Assembly (NCBI GenBank): GCA_020631735.1
Contig: CM036167.1
Location: forward strand, 1,492,988-1,556,987
DNA: 64,000 nucleotides
Reading direction: 5' to 3'
Source of the DNA: Saccharum officinarum
Lineage: Eukaryota; Streptophyta; Magnoliopsida; Poales; Poaceae
Part shown: piece after piece, positions 41,824 to 53,162 of the stretch
Layout: the number at the start of each line of letters is the position of its first letter
Position numbering within the stretch: the stretch's first letter is position 1
Made by a program: the position numbers and the translations under genes
The notes under the pieces: model-generated
The model's database searches: none
Told to the model about the DNA's origin: nothing
What the model saw: only the letters and a program-made list of their open reading frames with translations

Positions 41824-42948
41824 TGAAAGCTCTATGTTTGGTGTTGGTAATTAGTGACAATGCCTAAGTACTAATCCTATGCCTAAGTTGTATGTAGCAT
41901 ATGAGGATTAGTACATTCCAAGGTTGGTGGCAAGATGGATATGGTGATCATGATGGCCACACTTGGATTTGGATGCAACCCGATGTGATCAAGGAAAAGG
42001 TATATGCTTAAGGGTTGTGTTTTAGTAACCAAGACACCTAGTGGGTGTGGTTACATTATATGATAGATAGCCATACTATAAAGAGGGGAATGACGCAGCT
42101 ATTGAACTCCTAAGTGCCTCTAGGTGTGCATTTCATCATCATATGCATTTGGATAGAACTAATATCGCCTCGAAAAATGATTGTAAAAATGCTAACACAC
42201 TCACACTTGACGAGATCACTTGGTGATGTTAGCACGTTTGCGAAGGCAGTGGAGTTTGAGCGGTAGAGAGGGTTTGGGGTCCTCTCTCCCTCCCGCCGAG
42301 CTTGCGAGGCGGGATTTAGGCGTTTTTGAGGAGTTGAAACGACTATTTTCCACCACACCGAAAGTCGGAAAAGAAACGGAAGTGAACAGAGGTCATAGAG
42401 GTGACCGGACACTGAACCTTTTGCCATTTGGTAGGTTCTTGTGGCGCCTTTTGAGAGGCTCGACATGAGACCGATTAGCCACCGAACCACGTGGTGAAGA
42501 GGGACACAACGGGGACTAGCGTGCCGGCAAGCATGTGAATCTCAGGATAAATCTTCGTGTCATCACTTTCATATTGTGATTGATTGATCCCGGTGTTCGG
42601 TTATCTTGGTATTCATTATTGATCATATTGGTTGGCTCAATACTTCACCCCTCGGTGAAACTCTCCTAACTCAACTTCGCATTACCTTCTTAGTTATCTT
42701 TTCACAACGGGGACTAGAGTAGCTCTTTTGTGTAGCTTGCTAGTTGTAGTTGTAGTTACCTTCTCGGTTTGACTTGTGCGGTTGAGTGCAAATACTAGAA
42801 TTGTGAATTGGTTAGGTGGCTTGCAACACCCCGTAGGCTAAGCAAAACTCGCATCTCGCTATTTGTTATATTGATAAACTTGTTTAGCTTGTCTTTGTTA
42901 AAAGTTTTAAAAGGCTATTCACCCCCCTCTAGCCATCAGGACCTTTCA
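41824..42948 (+). repeat. 3' LTR of the Sirevirus (internally deleted)
   Basis: 1125 bp. A deletion of about 790 bp, relative to the 5' LTR interval 19430-20220, joins ..CACTGAACC to TTTTGCCATTTGG at a shared AACC. It removes the GCGTCCGGTCA cluster and the TATA site. Conversely this LTR keeps about 270 bp (42010-42285) absent from the 5' LTR. Near 42703-42716 a 14-base word ACAACGGGGACTAG, copied from 42507-42520, replaces a TTGCTAGCTAG stretch. Confidence 0.92.
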
Positions 42949-42953
42949 TAGAG

Positions 42954-43964
42954 GGGTATGCACCTTTGCACTATCGTTGGTGTACTCGGCACCTTGCTGA
43001 GAATCTACTCCGGAAGGATGGTGTGAAGGATAATTTTGATCTTTTCCAGGAGGCTGCTCGATAGCTTGAGGATAGGTATTTCTGGAGGAAGTTAGAGGAG
43101 GTCAGAACCGCATCTAATGCAGAAGGTAGACAATGGCTGACAGGTTTGATGAGAGATGTGGACAAATGGACAAGAGCTCACGATGCAGGTGGTTGGAGGT
43201 ACGAGTTTTAGTGCAGCAACATGGCCGAGTCTTTTAATAAGCTGCTGCTGGGGATTCGTGGTATGCCCGTGAACGCTATCGTTCAATTCACATTCTACAA
43301 GCTTGTTGCCTAGTTCAACGATCGGCACGCCCATGCATTGCAGTTGCAGAGTGAAGGTAAGATTTGGGCTCCCACACCACATGCACATCTAGACAAGGCG
43401 AAGGAAAGGGCTGCCACACATGAGATCACATGTTTTGACCATGCCACAGGAAGATATGAGGTGAAGTATACATGTGGTACTACATCTGATGGTGAGGTCC
43501 GAGAGTCGAGGATTCATGTGGTAGTCCTCCAAGATTTCTCATGTACTTGTGAAAAACCAAGGCAGTATCACTTTGTATGTTCTCACCTTGTAGCAGCTGC
43601 TAGGCATCGCAACTATGATATTGAGGCTAGGATACCTTGCGAGTTCAGTGTCGACACGCTTGTCCAAACATGGAGGCCCCGCTTCGTGCCTTTCCGGGAC
43701 CCTGGAGAGTGGCCTCCATACGACGATCCAACGTACGTTGCAGATCTAGCTTACCGTTGGGACAAGCGGGGCTCTAGAAAGAGGATGAGGCACAGGATGG
43801 TTATGGATCAGATACCCGGTAGAACGCGATGTGGGAGAGCGACGCCATTTCTTAATGACCCAGAGCAGTACGAGTGTGGCAAGTGCGGTAGACTTGGCCA
43901 TAATTCCCGCACTTGCCATTGGCAAATTAGTGAGGTGCGACTTGTAGTTGTTTCTATTATTTAA
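42954..43964 (+). pseudogene. MULE transposase, C-terminal part with SWIM and CCHC zinc fingers
   Basis: The frame continues from 19108 across the Sirevirus: GYAPLHYRWCTRHLAENLL. It includes the third catalytic region with NMAESFNKLLLGIRG and then a SWIM zinc finger (FSCTCEKPRQYHFVCSH: CxC..CxH). The end carries a CCHC knuckle CGKCGRLGHNSRTC (about 43876-43917). Three TAG codons (about 43061, 43210, 43312) interrupt it, each explained by C-to-T or G-to-A. From 43338 on it is open to 43962. SWIM plus CCHC at the C-terminus is typical of plant MuDR transposases. Next downstream, only about 90 bp away, is the PMD gene. Confidence 0.92.
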
Positions 43965-44050
43965 TACCTATCGTATTGAGTGTACAATTCTTGCTTTATG
44001 TTTAAATGCATATTTATTTTATAACTTACTGACTATATTCTTTTTGTCGG

Positions 44051-46555
44051 ATGGCGCAATTCCACCTTCTGGACTCGGTGTACGACGAGACCCACCGAGG
44101 ATGTCTCGTAGCGTCGGGGCAGGTAAGATTTTGCACTCCCATATCACATACTTCGAATTATAAGTGCATATGTGTGTGTCAAGTAACATTTGTATTTCGT
44201 TTAAATGTAGTACCTTCTGCTCCTTCGTTCTAGAGTACATGGAGGGTTCTTGGAAATGCAGTACGACGACAGGTACACACCTTACCTATCGAGAGTTGGC
44301 CTAGACGTCATATCTTTCCAGGTTCATCGTGGCCTGCCTTTGTTCAACTCTACGGGCTTGACTTCGTTGGTAGACAGATATTTTATGAACACATAGGTTG
44401 TATTAATAATCATTTGTTCACGCGGTTATGTTTCTGAGGAGCATTATTGTTTTGCTAAAATTATAGGTGGTGACCTGAGACTCACAGCTTTCACATGGCG
44501 TTTGGGGAGATGACAGTCACGCTACAGGACTATCAGAAGATGCTAGGTCTGAGGATTTGTGAGAGGCCAGTGACAGGGCAGTGTAGGTCAGAGGGTTGGA
44601 GAGCTCGGGTGGAGGCCTTCCTTGGACGTCCGGTGGGTGAGCAAGGAGAGCACACTTTTGGTGTTCTTCTCTCCTGGCTTCGGGCTGAGTTCGCACAGTG
44701 TCCTCCAGGGGCAGACGAGCAGACAGTTCAATACTACTGTAGGGCGTGGATCCTACACTTGTTTGGCTCTGTTCTCTTCCCCGACGGAACGGGGGACACT
44801 GCGTCCTGGATGTGGATCCACTGCCTCACAGACTGGGACCAGGCGGGTCACTACAGCTGGGGCTCTGCAGTGTTGGCTTTCCTTTACCGTCAGCTTTGCG
44901 AGGCGTGTCGGCGGTCTTCACAATCAGCCTCACTTGGTGGGTATGTGTACCTACTCCAGCTGTGGATGTGGTCGTGGCTTCCAGTTGCTCGTCCCGTGGT
45001 GCTGGCTCCTCGCGACTGGTTCCCAGTGCAGAATGCACGTCTACAGCCGATGTGGGCGTACCTGTGGGACCAGGTAATAGTTCTCATGTGAGGATGGAGC
45101 GGGTGTACAAAGAGTACACAGATGAGCTAGACAGGCTAATGGCCTCTAGTGTAAGTAAAAATTATTATACATGTTGGTTCGAAAGAAATTATTTATTAAG
45201 CTATCTAACTTCTTATTTGGACACGTTGCAGGTGACTTGGGAGCCATACGTGGACGAGGCTGCACTTCCTTTTGTGGTGAGCAACGTGTGTGACAGCGAC
45301 AGTGAGCTCTACAGGGTGAGGTGCCCTCTTATCTGCTTCTATGCTATCGAGTACCACCTTCCACATCGAGTTGCATGCCAGTTTGGAGCAAGGCAGTGTT
45401 GTCCACCATCTCCAGTGTCGATCGGTGTTGACTTGCACAAGTAAGTGTTCTATTCTTTGTAATTGGATCTTTTTCCTAAAGTTGCACTTATATTATTACC
45501 ACTTGATATATGTCAAATAAGATGGATGAAATAATTGTTGGTATGTTTGTATGTCTATGGAATGCATATAGGTGTGGTTTGCTTCAACAAACAAAGGAAA
45601 CTCTGCCGAATTTTTTAACTTTGGCATACATGCATGTTATAGTCACACGATGTTGACTAACATGTGTACATGTTTTGCAGGCTCGATCATAAAAAAATAG
45701 GAAAAATCTTTGATTGGGCCCATCACCACCGAGACTACATCGAAGAGTGAGAGATGTTCGACGAGAACGTGGATGACAACGACGAGCCGCACACGAACAG
45801 AGACTACAGGCGGTACCAAGCTTGGTACCACCAAGCGACTCGTCTGAGGCTTAAGCTACAGTGGACACACGATGACTACGCTGACATTGAGTCGTCCGAG
45901 AATGAGGACACGATGTACGACCACTCTACTCGTGTAGGTCGCCAGGTGGGAGCAGGACCGATCTTGGACAGAGTGGTATGTCATTTGCTCTACTTTTATA
46001 TATCAATTTGCGTAACAATGAATTACAACTTAAAACTTTGTTGTAGAGCAACTCCCTCAGGATGTCGGTCCAAGAAATAGAACGCTTTCATCCGAGGGTG
46101 AGGGACGACAACACACGTAGCTTCCTTGATGTAAGTATCTATAAATATGCAAATATTAGATTACTAACACGTTCAATACATTCAGTTGACATGATTTTGT
46201 GCACCAGAGACTGGCTTGCCGGCTACGCCATACCACTGCGTGCTGTGGTTGCAGGACAGGCACGACGCAGGACGTGCACGTGCCCTCTACACCCATAGGT
46301 GGCGTAGGTTCGTCTAGCCACCCACCTACAGGGTCGCGAGGCATTTGCACCGAGGATGACGACGAGGACGACGATGACGACCATGAGGATGAGGACCAGA
46401 GGCACGAGGAGATTGGACCGTCTTAGCTAGACGATGCTCCCTAGACTCAGCCTACGCAGCAGGTCGGTACCAGGCGACATCGACCACCTGACCCTTACAC
46501 TCTAGGCACCCATGCTCTTGGACACAAGGGCAAGGGTAGGTCTAGGAGACAGTGA
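44051..46555 (+). pseudogene. Plant mobile domain (PMD, MAIN-like) gene of the MULE
   Basis: Multi-exon gene, seven or more exons. First exon MAQFHLLDSVYDETHRG (44051-44122). Second YLLLRSRVHGGFLEMQYDDR to LTSLVDR (about 44210-44380). Third exon (from 44467) carries the core FGEMTVTLQDYQKMLGLRIC, then RPVTG and GWRARVEAFLGRP. Later exons: 45232-45440 (VTWEPYVDEAAL, PLICFYAIEYHLPHRVACQF), 45681-45975 (FDWAHHHRDYIEE...), 46047-46130, and the last, to TGA 46553-46555, with an Asp/Glu run. Damage: TGA in the third exon, the second donor reads AT instead of GT, a frameshift near 45080, TGA at 45749, and TAGs near the end. PMDs (MAIN/MAIL1) are linked to transposon silencing in host proteins. Their role in MULEs is unknown. 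Confidence 0.85.
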
Positions 46556-47020
46556 GGGACTGTAGCCGACTTGTGGACTATATGGATTGCATGGACTATT
46601 ATTATGGACTATTATATCCTATTATTATGTATTGTATGAACTACTATGGAGTTTATGGACTCCAGGCACCCACGCTTTGAGGATACTCATATATATTGTT
46701 TAAGGTGAATGTCATATATAATTGTTGATGACATATGTTTGGATTGAATCAAAAACAAGGAAAACTCTGCCAAATTTTTCTGCAACATGTCAAGTCGTGC
46801 AGTACACCGATAGCATGTAGCCTTTTCATTGATTTATCATGTCACTATCCTATCGTACATCCTCTTTTACAGATGAATTGATTGATCAAGGAATCTAGCC
46901 TTTACAGATGAGTTTTCAAATAGGCTTTTCATTAATTCAAATAGGCTTTTCAGGGATGGCATCTAGACTTTTCAGGAGCATTAAAGCTACAATACAACGG
47001 CTCTCCACTCCACTACTGGC
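46556..47020. other. Spacer between PMD and GRF genes
   Basis: AT-rich, with short repeats AAATAGGCTTTTCA (46918-46960). No gene seen. Confidence 0.4.
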
Positions 47021-47029
47021 TATATATAC
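47021..47029 (+). promoter_or_regulatory. TATA-like box before the GRF gene
   Basis: TATATATAC lies 60 bp upstream of the proposed ATG at 47089, a normal plant promoter distance. Confidence 0.4.
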
Positions 47030-47088
47030 ACCTTCCTCCATACAATGGTAGTCACTTGAAACCAGAAGTTGGTTATCTACGAGTAGTA

Positions 47089-47788
47089 ATGTCTGGAGGG
47101 TCATCTAGAGGGAAGGGAACGGGGGGGACTAAGGGTACTCCCATTGTGTGGGAGGGGTCTCTGGGTCCAGAAGACTTTAATGAACCAGTGTATCATTTTC
47201 CTATCGAGACCAAGAGAGATTTCACCAAAGAGTGTCCACTCCGAGGATATGATAACCGGAAATAAGATTGGCCAAAATGTAGGCATGGTGAGGACTGCTT
47301 AGTGCAGATGTTCGTGGAGGGTTTGGATGGAGGTCGCCGATTCTTCAAATGTCCGCGAGCAGAGGTAATTGGTTTTAAAATTTATTACTCAAATTTTTTT
47401 CTCCATTATTTTGCATCTCATAGGTGAAACTAACTGCATGTTCACTAAAATCTTTGAAATGCAGTGTTCAGAGTCCAAAGAAAACTGTGGCTTCACTAGG
47501 TGGGTCGATCCTAGACCAATCTATCCGCACGCACAGTACATCTACTACTTGCAAGACCGTATCTTCGAACAAGAAAGGGAAGTTAGCAATGGTTACAAGG
47601 ACGACGAAGCAGATGATACCAGTAGTGGTGTCGTTTTACAGGACGGACCATGCCATGATCCATATTGCACCTGCCCTAACCACAAGAACAACGGGCCTCC
47701 GCCACCACCCCCGCCACCTCCACCATCAACAATGGGAGGATACTGTGGAGAAGGGGATACACAGTTTGCTATGTGGCCGCACTACTAG
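47089..47788 (+). pseudogene. GRF-type zinc-finger protein gene of the MULE (plus strand)
   Basis: Two exons. Exon 1 (47089-47364) starts MSGGSSRGKGTGGTKGTPIV and contains the first half of a GRF zinc finger: CRHGEDCLVQMFVEG then DGGRRFFKCPRAE. The intron 47365-47464 (GTAATT..TGCAG) keeps the phase. Exon 2 starts CSESKENCGFTRWVDPRPIY, giving the last Cys and the W-x-D of the finger. Then come a Glu/Asp-rich helix, CHDPYCTCPNH and a run of ten Pro, ending WPHY. The usual GRF motif is CxxG..C.....GRRFxxC..C.F..W.D, and all is present. One TAA (47263-47265), just before the finger, breaks exon 1. GRF fingers occur in DNA repair and topoisomerase III proteins and bind single-stranded nucleic acid. 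Confidence 0.85.
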
Positions 47789-48190
47789 ATAGAACAAATC
47801 TATCGTGTACACATGCCATATAATGTGCTTGTTGTTCACTCTAATTACCTAAGGCATGTTAGGTTTAGTCCAGGACATATGTGCCCTAGTTTGGTATAAG
47901 TTCTGATATGCCATGTCCTATGTTATGCGTGTTGAATTATGAAATCTAGTACTTCCTTATGTTTTATGTGCACCTCGAGAACTAGTTTCAGTAACTCACT
48001 AACATTAAACCTGATATATGATAATACTATGCAAGGTCCAAAAACTAAAAGTGCATATGAAGTACATGACGACGAAATAATTAACACAGAACATGCCCTA
48101 GGTATATAATTAACCTAAAGTACATTAGATTAAACACATTGCATACTACATCGACCACATTGTTTATGATTAAACCATACAACTAGCATA
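47789..48190. other. Convergent spacer between two GRF genes
   Basis: AT-rich, with the 3' ends of the two genes meeting. No coding capacity seen. Confidence 0.4.
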
Positions 48191-48897
48191 CTACTGAGTA
48201 CAACGAGGACACTTTTCCTTTTTCTGGGCATCGGGATTCTCCTCCATCGCTGTCTTCGCTCGGCGCACGCGCTCAAGCTTCTTCTCCCTCTTCTCCCTAC
48301 ACGCAGTAACACGCCTCCTTTCCTCCTCTTCCTTGTGCTCCTTTGCTGCTGCCTTCTCTCGGCGTCTCTTCTCTAATATCTCCAGGCGCTCCGCATCCCA
48401 CTCCTTCAGGCCTTTTAGAAGCCGCATGTCAGCCTCCTTGATCTCAGTGTCGATCCATTGCTCAAAATCACAAAGCGGTGGAGGGGTCTGCAGCAAATGG
48501 AATTGTTTCAAATCCAATTAATATGCAAAACTTCATAAGACACAAATTAATTAATAAACAAAAGCAATTTCTCACAATAAATGTACCGCGGCGCTGACGC
48601 TCCGTAGGCTCCCATGCAAAATTGGAACACATCCAATATCTCTGCTTATATGTTGCCTCATCTTCAGAAATATCTACCTTGCAAGGATCGCCACAGAAGC
48701 ACATGGATATTGGCACACCGCTAGGGAGCGACTTTGGGACGTACGGATTTTCGGTCATCCGTCCATAGCTACAGTTCAATAAATTATGTTCTAATATAAC
48801 AAAACAAATAACAATAAACCTTAAAACTAAGGGTTTAATATATGATGAAAAAGATTTATGCATACCTTTGTTTTATAGCTTTTCCACGCCTAGGCAT
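48191..48897 (-). CDS. Antisense GRF-like zinc-finger, coiled-coil protein of the MULE (three exons, intact)
   Basis: Minus-strand gene with three exons: 48897-48866 (32 nt), 48768-48576 (193 nt), 48487-48191 (297 nt, stop included). The introns use GTATGC..CTGTAG and GTGAGA..CTGCAG, and the phases agree, giving 173 residues without a stop. It starts MPRRGKAIKQ. It contains CFCGDPC, then QRYWMCSNFAWEP, then CDFEQWID, which is the GRF pattern split by intron 2. From about residue 100 it is a Glu/Lys/Arg-rich coiled coil (LEILEKRRREKAAAKEHKEE) ending KCPRCTQ. It lies inside the right TIR and converges on the plus-strand GRF gene. It is the only gene of this MULE without a visible break. Function is not known. 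Confidence 0.75.
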
Positions 48898-49180
48898 CCT
48901 ACGGTTGTACAATACATACGAATTTTAAAAAGTAAATGAACAAATAACATGTGAAGTTCATAGGTTAAGAATATGACTTCATTTTACCAAATCGATTTGA
49001 AAATAAATAAGAAAGGGTGAGAGGATACCTAGCTCTCAAAGATCGACGGATAAAATCCAACTTTTCACGGTCCAATAGGTCGATTGAAGAGGTTGGCCGA
49101 AGTGTACAAAGAAAAACCCGAAGAGAAGGAGAAAGAAAACGAGAATGACGTAGGTTCGGATGAAGGGGCTGGCTATAACG
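48898..49180. other. Upstream region of the antisense GRF-like gene
   Basis: Subterminal MULE DNA between the antisense gene and the right TIR. It would hold the minus-strand promoter or an untranslated exon (a possible acceptor near 48900). A Glu/Lys-rich plus-strand stretch at 49084-49170 is low complexity. Confidence 0.4.
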
Positions 49181-49396
49181 TGGGCTCTTGGCGTCAAGAT
49201 CCATGGCGCCAAGGCATGGCGCCAATGACGATGGCGCCAAGCACTCTGCCATGTCAGCGCCACGACGGCAGGGTGTTGGCGCCATTGACCATGACGCCAT
49301 GCCGTTATATCTTGGCGCCGACGACTATGGCGCAAGATAATGGTCCATTTTTTGAAATCTTTCCGCAAGGGGCATATTTGAGAGAATCTTTCGAAA
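49181..49396 (-). repeat. Right terminal inverted repeat of the MULE
   Basis: Complementary to 18351-18562. It carries CATATTTGAGAGAATCTTTC and several GGCGCCA words. Beyond it, AAAAAGACGGGC may extend the repeat (compare GCCCCGTCTT at 18321-18330). Confidence 0.9.
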
Positions 49397-49488
49397 AAGG
49401 GCTAAAAAATAAAAAAGACGGGCGTCAGCCAGACATATTTTTTTAAACTGGAAGAGCTTCTTGTAGTTCAGCCAATGGAAGCGAACGA

Positions 49489-49588
49489 NNNNNNNNNNNN
49501 NNNNNNNNNNNNNNNNNNNNNNNNNNNNNNNNNNNNNNNNNNNNNNNNNNNNNNNNNNNNNNNNNNNNNNNNNNNNNNNNNNNNNNNN
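49489..49588. other. Assembly gap of exactly 100 N
   Basis: Exactly 100 undetermined bases. This is the usual marker for a scaffold join of unknown size. Left of it is MULE flank; right of it the sequence starts in the middle of a Sirevirus LTR. Confidence 0.98.
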
Positions 49589-50915
49589 TCTTGTTTCAGG
49601 TTGATGATCGAACGCGCAGCGCGTCCGGTCACTGATGATCGGACGTGTCCGGTCATTCAGGAGAGCTTACTGGACTCAACCGGACGCTGGCACTGTGGTG
49701 TCCGGTTAGTTTCTACAGCGCGTTCGGTCACTGTTTTGTCGTGTGCTGCTCAGGCTTGACCAGCACGTCCGGTCAGTCACAGGACCAGCGCGTCCGGTCA
49801 ATCCCAGCGTCGGTCTGCACGACGAGCGCGTCCAGTCGGTGTTTCACGATTTAGCCGTTGTGCGACCGGCGCGTCCGGTCAGTTAGACCAGCGCGTCGGT
49901 CAGCGTGATTTCGGCTGTTTCAAGTTTCTAATGGCTCTATTCGAAGGGGTACGTCTATATATACTCGTTGGCCGGCTCAAAGCTCTCACTCTCTTGAATA
50001 TTTGACATACTTGTGAGCACTTTGAGCTAAGTAACTCCCCTCCCACTCATCTCTCTTGCTTCTTTGCATATTCGAAGTGAGATTGAGTGATCCAAGTGCA
50101 TTTGCATTGTGAGATTGCATCTAGTTGGCACTTGATGGTTGATTTGCTGCGGGATTCTTGTTTCTCTTGGTGGTTGCCGCCACCTAGACGGCTTGGAGCA
50201 GCTTGGAGGCGTTGGCAAGAGTTGATGATTGTTCTTGGCCACCTCCGGTGATTGTGAGGGTTTGTGCTTACCTCGGCGAAGCGCCAAAGGTAATGTTAGT
50301 GAATTGCTCGTGTTATTTGCAACCTTTTACCATTTAGTAGGTTCTTGTGGTGCCTTTTGAGAGGCTCGGCGTGAGATCGATTAGCCACCGAACCACGTGG
50401 TGAAGAGGGACACAACGGGGACTAGCGTGCCGGCAAGCACGTGAATCTCGGGATAAATCTTCGTGTCATCATTTTCATATTGTGATTGATTGATCCTGGT
50501 GTTTGGTTATCTTGGTATTCATTGTTGATCATATTGGTTGGCTCAATACTTCGCCCCTCGGTGAAACTCTCCTAACTCAACTTCGCATTACCTTCTTAGT
50601 TATCTTTGCTAGCTAGTTAGCTTTGCTAGAGTAGCTCTTTTGTGTAGCTTGATAGTTATTGTTGTAGTTACCTTCTCGGTTTGACTTGTGTGGTTGAGTG
50701 CAAATACTAGAATTGTGAATTGGTTAGGTGGCTTGCAATACCCCGTAGGCTAAGTAAAACTCGCATCTCGCTATTTGTTATATTGATAAACTTGTTTAGC
50801 TTGTCTTTGTTGAAAGTTTTAAAAGGCTATTCACCCCCCCTCTAGCCATCAAGACCTTTCAAGTGGTATCGGAGCCGTAGTCACCGTTTTCAAGGCTTAA
50901 CAACCTCGGTGTAAG

Positions 50916-53148
50916 ATGGCTCAAGTTGTGTTCAACTATGTCGGCGGCAAGCCTCCATTCTTTAATGGTGTCACATCTTTTGATCATTGGAAAAAAAGAT
51001 AAAGCAATATCTTAGCTCTATTCATGAGAACGTTTGGAAGGTGACACACCATGATTATGCTATCATTGATCCCGACAACCTCACCAACAATGATCGCATC
51101 AACAACCAATGCAACACTATAGCTCTCAATACTCTCTACAATAGGATTGATGCAAAGGTCTTTGAGCAAATCAAGGATCTTGAGATGGCAAGTGAAGTGT
51201 GGACAAGATTAGAGGAAACATATGAGGGCACTTCAACGGTAAAGAGTGCCAAGCTCTATATGCTCAAGGATAAGTTTGCAAGCTTCAAAATGAAGGATGA
51301 TGAGTCCATACCGGAGATGTTCTATAGGCTATAAGTTATTGTTAATGATCTCAAGAGCCTAGGAGAAGATGTCAAGGATAAGAACTTCTCACATAAGTTC
51401 TTGATGAACTTACCTAAGAAGTTTGCTATCTTGAGGAAGATTATCCAAAGAGAGGGTTTGGACAAGGTGACTCCAAACCAAGTGCTTGGAGATGTCATGA
51501 CCGATGCTCAATATGATGATGATGAAGATGAAGATGAGAAGAAGGAGATCAAGGTCAAGCAAGAGAAGCCCATTGCATTCAAGGCTTCATCCTCTAAGGG
51601 CAAGAGCAAGATGGAGAGCGATGATGATGATCCATTCGATGATGAGACTATGGCCCTCCTAGTGCACAAGATGGGGAGGTTCATGAAGAAGAAAGGATAT
51701 GGTGCAAGAAAGAGAAGGGACTTCATGAAGGCAAAGGAGGTGCTTTGCTATAATTGCAATAGCCCCGATCATATAGTGGCAAAGTGCCCCTATGAGGACA
51801 AAAGATATCATGATGGGGAGATAAAGTTGAAGAAGAACAAGAAGGAGAAGAAAGAGAAGAAGAGCTTCACTATCAACAAGAAGAAGAAGGGTGGTGGCTA
51901 TGTGGTCACTTAGGATAGTGATAACTCCGATAATGATGATGATAGCTCTAGTGATGATGAGAGGACCACTCGGCGAGCCATTCCGATAATGATGATGATA
52001 GCTCTAGTGATGATGAGAGGACCACTCGGCGAGCCATTGCAAGCATTGCCCTCTCCAACAAGTCATTCATCTTCGACACTACATCGACATGCCTTATAGC
52101 CAAGCCTACCAAGGTAAAACATGATGATAGTGATAATGATTCTTGTGCTAGTGATGGTTGTAGGAGTGATGATGAGGAGGATGAGGACTACTCTAAGGAT
52201 GATCTATTAGGCATAATAGATCAAATGAGCAAGGGCTATAAGAGGACAACCAAGAAGTGTAAGATCTTGGAGCAAGAGCTTATTGCCAAGAGCAATGAAA
52301 ATGATACCTTGATGGAGGAGCTTGTTGCTCTCAAAAAGAGTAAGGAGTGCAAAGGAATTGAACAAGAGCTCAAAGCTCTTAGGAAATCCTTTGATGAGCT
52401 AGAGGCCTCTCGTGAGTATCTAAAGGAAGACCACGAGGATCTTAAAGTTGCTCACACTAGGCTTAAGGAAGCCCACTCCACTCTACTTGAGCTCATCAAG
52501 GAAAAGGACCTCAAGTTGGAGAAGCTCGTGAAGGAAGCTAAGGAGGAGCAAGTGATTGTCACTTGTGATATTGGACTAACATGTGATATTATTGATGATT
52601 CTTTATTTGTTGGTCCTACTAATGCTTCGTGTAGCTCATCATCATCCACCACAACCAACTCTACCTCTACTACTAGTGATTCATCACTTGTGATTGAGAA
52701 TAAGACTCTCAAGAGAGAGGTGAATGATCTCACCCGTGCATTAGGCAATGCCTATGGTGGGGATGCCCGCTTGCTAAAATGCTTGGGTAGCCAAAGGTTC
52801 TCTCTTAACAAAGAGGGTTTGGGCTATACTCCCAAGAAGGGCAAGGCGGCCTTTGCTACTCTAAAGTCTCGTTTTGTGAAGAGCAATGGTCGTTATTGCA
52901 ATAGATGCAAGCAAGTTGGGCATCTAGAGATTAATTGCAATAAAATGAACAAGAACAAGAAAAATGCTAATGTACCTTACATTCCTTTTGATTCTTGTTA
53001 TGTGCTTACCAAGGGTGAGAAATGTGTGCATGCTAGGTTTGTTGGTACACCAATTGTAGGTCCAAAGAAGAAGGCCATTTGGATACCAAAGAGCTTAGTG
53101 ACTAACCTCCAAGGACCCAAGCAAGTATGGGTACCTAAGAAACATTAA
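50916..53148 (+). pseudogene. Sirevirus gag, second copy (broken)
   Basis: Same protein layout and the same lesions as at 20815-23047: A-run frameshift, TAA in the capsid part, 56-bp tandem duplication, coiled coil and two zinc knuckles. The only change I saw is synonymous, in the codon following the first knuckle. Identity this high implies a recent duplication or the same locus assembled twice. Confidence 0.9.
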
Positions 53149-53162
53149 TTTGTTTTGTAGGT

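Larger units (their letters stand above)
19109..42948 (+). mobile_element. Sirevirus-type Copia retrotransposon (TSD TAGAG), interrupted by a Gypsy element
   Basis: LTRs start TGAAAGCTC and end GACCTTTCA. Perfect 5-bp duplications TAGAG lie at 19104-19108 and 42949-42953. The order gag, protease, integrase, reverse transcriptase, RNase H identifies Copia. The Sirevirus lineage is shown by the long gag with coiled coil and two zinc knuckles, the multiple polypurine tracts before the 3' LTR, and the iMet-type primer site. Pol is interrupted at 24434-38800 by a Gypsy element. Without that insert the element is about 9.5 kb. Nonsense codons in gag, protease, integrase and RNase H, plus frameshifts, make it non-autonomous. 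No env-like frame was seen. Confidence 0.95.
18351..49396 (+). mobile_element. Mutator-like element (MULE) with PMD and GRF genes, host of nested retroelements
   Basis: Two inverted repeats face each other at 18351-18562 and 49181-49396. Between them, after subtracting the Sirevirus at 19109-42948, about 7.2 kb remain. It contains a MuDR-type transposase (broken), a plant mobile domain gene, a GRF zinc-finger gene and an antisense second GRF gene. All four lie inside the repeats, so they belong to one element. Exact ends and the usual 9-11 bp TSD could not be fixed, because the left end is masked by C10 and T10 homopolymers. MULEs carrying PMD genes are known in plants, and GRF zinc fingers are also found near plant transposons. 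Confidence 0.85.

Noticed and set aside
44746..45444. 232-codon frame as an independent gene
   Set aside because: Its first half is out of frame with the PMD core and its second half reads through a clear intron (45151-45231). It is part of the PMD gene.
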